This document shows, one piece after another, positions 57,237-64,000 of a DNA stretch of 64,000 nucleotides; the first letter of the stretch is position 1; the number at the start of each line of letters is the position of its first letter. The notes under the pieces are model-generated. The model made no database searches. It was not told the DNA's origin and saw nothing but the letters and a program-made list of their open reading frames with translations. Source of the stretch: Lycium barbarum (lineage: Eukaryota; Streptophyta; Magnoliopsida; Solanales; Solanaceae); NCBI RefSeq assembly GCF_019175385.1, contig NC_083343.1, positions 50,304,457 to 50,368,456 of the forward strand, read 5' to 3'. The position numbers were made by a program, and so were the translations under genes.

Positions 57237-57379
57237 ATGCATACATGAGATGATAATAAGCTTAAAAGTAAGTCAGCATGCATTACTTTTCATGTAATTC
57301 TCAGTCAGGTACAGTTGCTCCATACTTGATGCCTCCCTTATTTCCTTGATGTATTATTATTGTTCATGCCTCTCATACT

Positions 57380-57398
57380 CAGTACAATATTTGTACTG
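57380..57398 (+). other. LTR hairpin 1, element I
   Basis: CAGTAC/GTACTG is perfect. The second stem is not formed in this copy (ACATCGG against GGACGC). Confidence 0.45.
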
Positions 57399-57848
57399 AC
57401 ATCGGTTTTGTTTGGACGCTGTGTTCATGCCCACAGGTAGACAGGGAGGTGAGCTCGATCCAGATTCTTAGTAGCTGCTAGCTGATTGCGAGCACTCCAT
57501 CGTCCGGAGATGCTCATGATTATTCTCTTGGTATATGTATATTTTGGGCATGGTGGAGTCTTGTTCCACCTATATGTATAGTATGTCAGTACAGGCTCGT
57601 AGATGCGCAGTGTGGGTAAATGGTCTCACAAAAGGCTTTTATGTATACGTATATATTATTTTGATGGCCGAGAGGCTTATGTATATAAAAGTATTTTTAT
57701 GTTCTCAAATGAAAAGATGATTTTCTTATGTCCTAAGCATGAATTGATAAAAGAGCATTAAATGGGTAAGGTGAGTAGCAGAACGAGTAGTGCTCGGTGG
57801 CTAGCCCCCGGGCACCCGTCACAGCCCCTAGCTGGGTCGCGACAAAAG

Positions 57849-57860
57849 TGGTATCAGAGC
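57849..57860 (+). other. element I primer-binding site
   Basis: TGGTATCAGAGC lies four bases after the LTR end. Confidence 0.9.
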
Positions 57861-58359
57861 AGTTCGGTTCTAGGAAGTGCCTACGAGCCGTGTCTAGTAG
57901 AGTCTTGTGTTATACCCCACATTTTCAGAGTATGAGCGTGACACGCACTTCCTCAAAATTGATAATCATGTTGTTGCCACATAATTTAAACTCACGTTGA
58001 TAATGTTGTATTCCGTACTTTTGTACGTCGGATTATTCATAAGCTGAGGTGAGGCCCACACGTCGAGATTTTTTTAGGACACATGACAAGTTATATGAAG
58101 CACATATGTGAAGTTGAACACAACTCAAGAAGGACCCTTGAGCCGAATCAAAGTGGAAGTCCTCCAAACAAATATTTTTAAGTAACGTTTTCGGGTGATC
58201 TGAATTCGAGGGGCAAAAACGGTATTATAAGTTTGGAATTTGGAAACATATCAAGATGTAGACGTTGTAGAGATTTGAATTAGCTTTCCAACCATAGGTC
58301 GTAGGTCCACAGGTGACGTCGGAATAAGGAGATATGGATGTTTTAAGGCAGAAAGGTCA

Positions 58360-58418
58360 GTGGGCTAGGCCCAATCCGAGCCCAACCGGGTTAGGCCCAT
58401 TACCCATGTCTTTATAAG
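58360..58418 (+). promoter_or_regulatory. LTR J promoter: GGCCCA boxes and TATA
   Basis: TAGGCCCAATC, GAGCCCAACC and TAGGCCCATT stand within 45 bp upstream of TTTATAAG, the same plan as LTRs B and E. Confidence 0.5.
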
Positions 58419-60606
58419 TGAAAATTTCGGCCTTCCTCCTCATTTTAAGACCAGGAACGCCCAGAAAATTCTGGGGAGAGAGAGAAAAAGTGTCTTGGAG
58501 AAGAAAAACCAATTTTGATCGAAATTTTAGCCTCGAATCCCGAAGCTCATGAAGAGAAAAGTGTTGTACGTCGCGTTGTCTTCAATTTGAACTAAATATC
58601 AACCAAAAAGAATAGGGTGGGCATAGTGGCTGCACACTTGAGGTAAGATTAAGGTTCCTTTTCATTGCTAGCAAGTTTATTTAGAGTTTTAACGAACTAG
58701 AACGGAGAAAATAGTGTGATAAATTCATTTATCGGTGTGGTTGGATTATGGTTTGAGGCGTGAGGAGAATTTTGGATAAAATGTATATTTATTTATTTAT
58801 ATTGTAGGATGTAAGTATTGATGTTATTGGTATTAACTTCGACGTCTTTACGGAAATAAAAATTATGAAATAGCTATATCGCAATTATGGTTGGTTGAGA
58901 AATTTAGAAAACAGTGTACGGGCTGTTTTATGGCATACGTCAGTATTGGAAATGATGTTAGTATTATTGGTATTGTTGTTGATGTTTTTGGTTGTTAAGT
59001 TGGAATCTAGGGCTAGGCATATAAACAAGAGAGATGTTGCCCGATTTTCGGTAGAATATAAAAGAGTTTAAATTGAAACTTGGGATTGTATGTGACTAAA
59101 TTGAATGTAAATGAAATGTCGTCGGATTATGTAAAAGGAGTTACTAACGTTAGAATGCATTTTGAATTAATTGTTGAAGTTGTTAGTGTGGTTGTTCGTA
59201 TTGTTGTTGATAATTTGGCCGAGTTGAATTCTCGGATTGTTGTTGATAATTTGGCCAAGTTGGATTCTCGGGGTTGGTTGTATTTACAGGGGAAATGCTG
59301 CCGAAATTTCTGTAAATGAAGTGCTAGTTTAGGATTGGACTTCTAAGTATCTATAGCTAATGTTGGTATCTATTAATATTGTTGTAGATCTTGCGAAAGC
59401 CAAAGACTTAAGTTCGGATTTGCTTAGGAAGCGGGCAAGGTATGTAAGGCTTACCCTTTCTTTCTTTTGGCATGTCCTAGATGTAAGTAAGAGACGATAT
59501 GTACCTTGGGGTAACTCTATTCTGTAATTTCGGGCTTGTTTATGATTCTTATTCACTTCTTGATTTGAGTATACTTAGCATTGTTGAACTCGTAGTATGA
59601 TCGCACCTTGAGCAAAGCATAAAGAGTTCGTGTCCCTAAAAGGGTTCTGTAAGTATTAATGTCTCTAACTTTTGTATACAGTCTCGGATTGCTTTGAAAC
59701 GTTCGTAGAGGTTCTGTAGTAAAAGTGTCCATAACTTTCTCATACTAAACTGGATTGACTTGAAACGTGTTTATGATCCTCAAGTGTCGATTAGTGTACT
59801 TATCTATCGAGTCTTAAAAATTGATTTAAATTGCATTTAGTTTCTCACGTCTCTGCTCGTGCATATGGCTGTTACATCTTTCGCCGAGTCCCGGACCGGT
59901 ATGTATCGTGCGTATGGTTCACCGAGTCCCTTGCTTGAGGGCCGGGTTCCATATATATATTCCGGAGTTATGATGTGTTCATGGTTCACCGAGCCCCTTG
60001 CTAAAGGGTCGGGTTCTATATATATGTGTATTCTGATGTTATGGTGTGTTACGGAGATTACAGAGCAATCTTCTGGTGTATGATGTGTGTGGCACCAAAG
60101 ACGGGGTGGCGACCACGTTCCCCGGGTCCCGCAAGGGACCGGACACCGTTCCTGACATGCATGATTTGTGTTTCAAGTAAGCATATTGATATTTTGCATA
60201 TCGTGCTTAGTTTCTGTACTTCTTGTTCCGGTTATGATTCTGTTTCCAGTACTTCATGCTTTATGTGTATATACATTCTGGAGTATGATGTGGTATATAC
60301 ATTCTGGAGTATAATGTGTTCCGAAGTATGATGTGTTATGGCGCCAGTGAAGGAGGGGCGACCATGTTTTGTTCACCGAGTCCCATAATGGGCCGGATAT
60401 GACATGCATGATTGCGTTTTAAAAGTAAGCATTTTGGTATTCTGGATGATTTACTTACTTTCAGCACTTCTTCTGACATGTGACATCGGCATACATGATT
60501 TGTGTTTGGGAAAATAAGCATTTTGGTATTATGGATAATGTACTTACTTTTTGTACTGCTTGTTTCGATTATGGTTCTGTTTTCTGTATTTCATGCCTTA
60601 CATACT

Positions 60607-60644
60607 CGGTACATATTCCGTACTGACCCCCTTTCCTTCGGGGG
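60607..60644 (+). other. LTR double hairpin, element J
   Basis: Hairpin 1 is CGGTAC/GTACTG with one G-U pair. Hairpin 2 is CCCCC/GGGGG. GCCACGCAGGTA follows. Confidence 0.55.
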
Positions 60645-61073
60645 CTGCGTTTCATGCCACGCAGGTACACACAAATGAGTAGAAGACATTGTTAGAGACG
60701 TTCCAGCGGGATTGGCGAGCTCCACTTTCTTCCGGAGTGTTGCCGAGTCAGAGTATACATGTTATGATTTTTCTTGATTGGTGTTAGAGACTTTGCAGAA
60801 AGAGTCATGGGTATAGAAAGTCAATCTTGTAAGCGGCTCTGTAAGCCGACGTACCATTATGCTTTATGTTATAAATTTCATATGATCACCGGTTTTACTT
60901 AACTTAAGAACGACGAAAAGAATGTTTCTGAAAGCCTTTATTATGTATTTCATTTTTATTTGATTTAAGAGTCCAAAGAGATTATGCTTGGAATAAGAGT
61001 CAGCGGGTTCGCTCGGCCCTAAATAAGGGTCGAGTGCCCATCATGCCCTAACAAGATTAGGGTATGACATCTT

Positions 61074-61106
61074 GTTTATGGTGTGTTGCGCGCCACATCA
61101 ATAAAC
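61074..61106 (+). other. leader stem-loop with GCGCGC loop, element I
   Basis: The stems are GTTTAT/ATAAAC and GGTGTG/CACATC with a bulged A. The loop holds the palindrome GCGCGC (61088-61093). AGATCGTGCGATAG follows at 61153-61166. Confidence 0.5.
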
Positions 61107-61215
61107 AGGAGGCTACAGGGCATTTAGCAAAAATGACCATTCTTCTTCTATGAGATCGTGCGATAGAGCCATGTGTAAGATTTTATCCTCCCTAATAGTG
61201 CGTTACGATTTCAAA

Positions 61216-62600
61216 ATGCCGCCATAGGGGAAAGCTACAGCCGCCCGGAAGGGCAAGACTACGACAAAAAGGTGGGTAGAAAGAGAACCTCCAATGAATA
61301 TAGAAGAAGGCGAATCGCATCGAGGCCTTGTCCAATACTTCTTCTACCCGCCCAATGTGGGAGAGCAAGGAGGAGCTCCAGCTCCAATCCCTCCGCCGGC
61401 TGCTTCGGGTCAACAAATGACCGAGGCCATTCAGCTATTGACACAATTGGTTGCCGCACAGGCACAACGGCAAAACGTGGGTTCAAGCGATCGGGCAGCG
61501 AGTACAAAGGCCCGTGATTTTATGAGTTTAAATCCTCCAGAATTCTTCGGGTCAAAGCCGGATGAAGATCCGCAAAGCTTCGTAGATGAGATGTTAAGGA
61601 CATTGAAGATTGTCCATGCCTCCGAGACTGAATCCGTCGAGTTGGCATCTTATAGACTCCGGGATGTGGCGGTGTTATGGTACAACAATTGGATGTTATC
61701 AAGAGGAGAGAACACGCCTCCTCCGATTTGGCAAGAGTTCGTAGATGTTTTTATTCATCACTATTTGCCACCCGAGGTCCGCCGAGCTAGAGCGGATAGA
61801 TTTCTGAACCTGAGGCAAGGAAATATGAGTGCCCGGGAATATAGCCTCCTATTTAATTCCTTGGCAAGATATGCCCCGGCTATGGTGGCAGCAATGGGGG
61901 ACCGGGTGCATAGATTTGTGAGTGGCCTAGGGCCCCATTTATTCAGAGATTGTTTGACGGCTTCCTTGCAAGACGGGATGGATATTTCTCGGATACAGGC
62001 CCATGCCCAGAATTTAGAGGGGCGACAACAACAACAAAGGGGTGATCGCGACAGTTATAGAAAACAAAGCAAAAGGGCTAGGTCTATGGGCACAGGCAGT
62101 GATTATAGAGGGGGATCAAGGCAGACATATTCTGGGTACTCAGGCCAGTCAATGACGAGTGCACCTCTTCGGTTCGCAGGTAGGAGATTTGATCGCTCCT
62201 TCCGTTCAGGTCAGGGCCAGAGTTCGAGGGCTTCAGGTTCCCAGTTCAGGGAAGATTGTAGTCAAGGGAGACCCCCAGTGCCACGATGCAACCAATGCGG
62301 CAGACTACATTCCGGACAGTGTCGTCAGGGTTTGGATGCCTGTTATACTTGTGGTCAGGTGGGGCATATGATGAGGGATTGCCCGTCGATGAGTGGAAGA
62401 GTTGGAGTTCAGCCTACAGGTTTCGCAGCTGGCTCTTCATCAGCACGCCCGATAGGGCAGACCCCCCAGATGATAGCAGGCCGAGGTAGAGGCTGAGGGG
62501 CAGCATCTACTTCAGGTGCCACTCAGCCCCGCGTATATGCTTTAGCCGGACGACATGAGCTCGAGTCCTCTCCAGATGTAGTTACAGGTATATTATCTAT
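61216..62600 (+). pseudogene. gag: element I gag, two nonsense mutations
   Basis: The ATG at 61216 is homologous to C gag's start, but codon 4 is TAG (MPP then stop, where C has MPPKGK). The frame is then open from 61228 to a TGA at 62494-62496, an apparent CGA-to-TGA change in an Arg/Gly stretch. Core blocks are FMSLNPPEFFGSKPDEDP, VELASYRLRDVAVLWYNNW, YLPPEVRRARADRFLNLRQ and DRVHRFVSGLGPHLF. The CCHC knuckle CYTCGQVGHMMRDC is intact. After the TGA the same frame continues into protease, so gag and pol were one polyprotein. An internal ATG at 61294 could start a shortened protein. Confidence 0.88.
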
Positions 62601-62963
62601 ATTTTCTCGTGATGTGTATGCATTGATAGATTCGGGTTCTACATTCTCTTATATTACCCCATATGTTGTTGGTTGTATTGGGGTGAAACCCGAGTCAAAT
62701 AAACCCTTTGAGGTACTCACTCCGGTTGGTGATCCCGTGATGGCAAAACAAGTGTACAAAAATTATGTCGTCGTGATATGTGATCGTCAGACCAAAGCTG
62801 ATTTGATTGAGCTGAAAATGGTAGATTTCGATGTAATCATGGGTATGGATTGGTTGGCGTCGTGCTATGCTAATGTTGATTGCCGCACAAAAGTGGTTCG
62901 ATTCCCATTTCCGGGAGAGCCCGTGCTTGAATGGAAAGGTAATGCAGCATCGCCAAAAGGGTA
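62601..62963 (+). pseudogene. element I aspartic protease
   Basis: The frame reads RDVYALIDSGSTFSYITPYV, with the active-site DSGS box intact, then [20 protein letters not shown] and the downstream [16 protein letters not shown]. It follows gag in frame after the TGA at 62494. A one-base shift near 62960 (ASPKG then stop) separates it from reverse transcriptase. It would cut the Gag-Pol polyprotein in an active relative. Confidence 0.87.
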
Positions 62964-63736
62964 GGTTTATTTCCTATCTCAAGGAAAGAAAGATGATAGC
63001 CAAGGGTTATATGTACCACTTAGTTCGGGTTCATGACACAGAGGCAAAGCTGCCAACTTTCCAGTCAGTTCCGGTAGTGAATGAATTCCCAGATGTGTTT
63101 CCGGATGAACTTCCAGGTCTTCCACCAGAAAGAGAGATTGACTTCGCCATAGATGTGTTACCGGACACCAAGCCCATTTATATTCCTCTTTATCGAATGG
63201 CCCCGGCGGAATTGAAAGAGCTAAAAGCACAGCTGAAAGATCTGTTTGACAAGGGGTTTATCAGACCCAGCTCATCGCCGTGGGGAGCACCAGTCTTGTT
63301 CGTGAGAAAGAAGGACGGATCCTTACGAATGTGTATCGACTACAGGCAATTGAACAAAGTGACGATAAAGAACAAATATCCTCTTCTAAGGATTGATGAT
63401 TTATTTGATCAACTGCAAGGTCCTAAGTGGTTTTCTAAAATAGATTTGAGGTCGGGTTATCATCAAGTGAGAGTTAGAGAAGCAGATATTCCCAAAACAA
63501 CTTTCAGAACGAGATATGGCCACTATGAATTCCAAGTAATGTCGTTTGGGCTAACTAACTCTCCAGCCGTGTTCATGAATCTGATGAATAATGTATTCAG
63601 GCAGCTCTTGGATTTGTTTGTCATAGTATTTATTGATGACATTCTAGTATATTCTCGCACAAAATCAGAACATGCAGATCATTTGAGAATTGTACTTGGC
63701 ATTCTTCGAGCCCGAGAATTTTATGCAAAATTTTAA
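62964..63736 (+). pseudogene. element I reverse transcriptase
   Basis: The frame carries [19 protein letters not shown], then [76 protein letters not shown] and [16 protein letters not shown]. The FIDD box and [10 protein letters not shown] hold the catalytic aspartates, so the domain looks complete. The frame is open from before 62964 but is shifted relative to protease, and ends at TAA 63734-63736 where relatives have a Ser codon (KFSKCEF). Confidence 0.9.
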
Positions 63737-64000
63737 AAGTGCGAGTTTTGGCTAAATTCTGTAACATTTCTGGGCCATGTTAATTCCAATGATGGCATTC
63801 GATTCGACACTCAGAAAATTGAAGCGGTGAAGACTTGGCCAAGGCCTACGACGCCCACGGAAGTCCGTAGTTTTCTGGGTTTGGCAGGCTATTATAGAAG
63901 GTTCGTAGAGGGCTTTTCATCTATTTCAGCCCCATTGACGAAGCTAACTCAGAAGTCCGCTAACTTTCAATGGAACGATGCATGCGAGCGTAGTTTCTAA
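63737..64000 (+). pseudogene. element I reverse transcriptase thumb and RNase H start
   Basis: After the TAA the same frame resumes [55 protein letters not shown] and [11 protein letters not shown], the connection and start of RNase H. The window ends here. The last codon reads TAA where relatives continue with Gln. Confidence 0.85.

Larger units (their letters stand above)
55419..57844 (+). repeat. element I 5' LTR
   Basis: It is 2426 bp, from TGTTACACCTCGG to GGGTCGCGACA. TTTACGG and TACGGACCGTAAA motifs cluster at about 55560-55830, before a TTATTAAAAAGG box near 55874. AAAGGTATGTGAGG is near 56632 and GCCCACAGGTAG near 57428. Confidence 0.9.
57908..61069 (+). mobile_element. element J: solo LTR, family 1
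   Basis: A single 3162-bp LTR runs from TGTTATACCCCAC to GGGTATGACA, flanked by TCTTG at 57903-57907 and 61070-61074. It carries GGCCCA boxes and TATAAG at 58413-58418, GGGGAAATGCTGCCGAAATT near 59290 and AAGGTATGTAAGG near 59438. It interrupts the leader of element I. Confidence 0.92.
55419..64000 (+). mobile_element. element I: Tekay-type gag-pol element, 3' part outside window
   Basis: A 5' LTR, primer site, leader, gag, protease, reverse transcriptase and the start of RNase H follow in order. Solo LTR J splits the leader. The candidate target duplication is GCGGG (55414-55418); its partner lies beyond the window. The pol wording is close to element C. Stops and one shift make it inactive. 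Confidence 0.88.

Overview
The window is plant nuclear DNA made almost entirely of nested Ty3/gypsy LTR retrotransposons. No ordinary host gene, tRNA gene or functional rRNA gene was seen. Gag/pol wording, very long LTRs (2.4-3.2 kb), initiator tRNA-Met primer sites and a chromodomain-like integrase tail point to Tekay/Del-type chromoviruses nested in a Tat-lineage element. A large angiosperm genome, probably Solanaceae, is my inference from family resemblance.

Layout, outermost first. F is a decayed Tat-type element on the + strand (43367-48025 and 50806-53681). A is a Tekay-type element on the + strand, inserted in F; only its pol tail (361-852) and 3' LTR remain here, the LTR split into 1045-1947, 18173-19387 and 42903-43366. 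Inside A's LTR lie two insertions. B (1948-18172, +) is a tandem dimer LTR-internal-LTR-internal-LTR flanked by one TTATT duplication. C (19388-42902, -) is a complete but decayed gag-pol element flanked by GTCAT. D (22066-35180, -, TTTCC) sits in C's 3' untranslated region, and solo LTR E (25852-29055, +, CTACC) sits in D. F also carries solo LTR G (48026-50805, -, CATAT) and LTR H (from 53682, +). H is interrupted by I (55419 to window end, +), whose leader is split by solo LTR J (57908-61069, +, TCTTG).

There are two LTR families. Family 1 (B, D, E, J) starts TGTTA(C/T)A(T/C)CC and has GGCCCA boxes before its TATA box. B and D of this family have gag but no intact pol, and carry a 5S-rRNA-like segment containing the polymerase III internal control region. 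Family 2 (A, C, G, H, I) starts TGTTACACC, has palindromic TACGGTCCGTA-type repeats before its TATA box, and the copies with an internal region carry full gag-pol.

The most striking signals are four. (1) A stem-loop between primer site and gag in B, C, D and I presents a six-base palindrome, GTGCAC or GCGCGC, in its loop, like a retroviral dimerisation hairpin. (2) A tandem pair of hairpins in every LTR has compensatory arm changes between families. (3) The 5S-like segment lies inside gag-only elements. (4) B is a tandem dimer with a single flanking target duplication. The one long intact reading frame is the B copy-2 gag (11850-13304); the other retroelement genes have stops, frameshifts or deletions.
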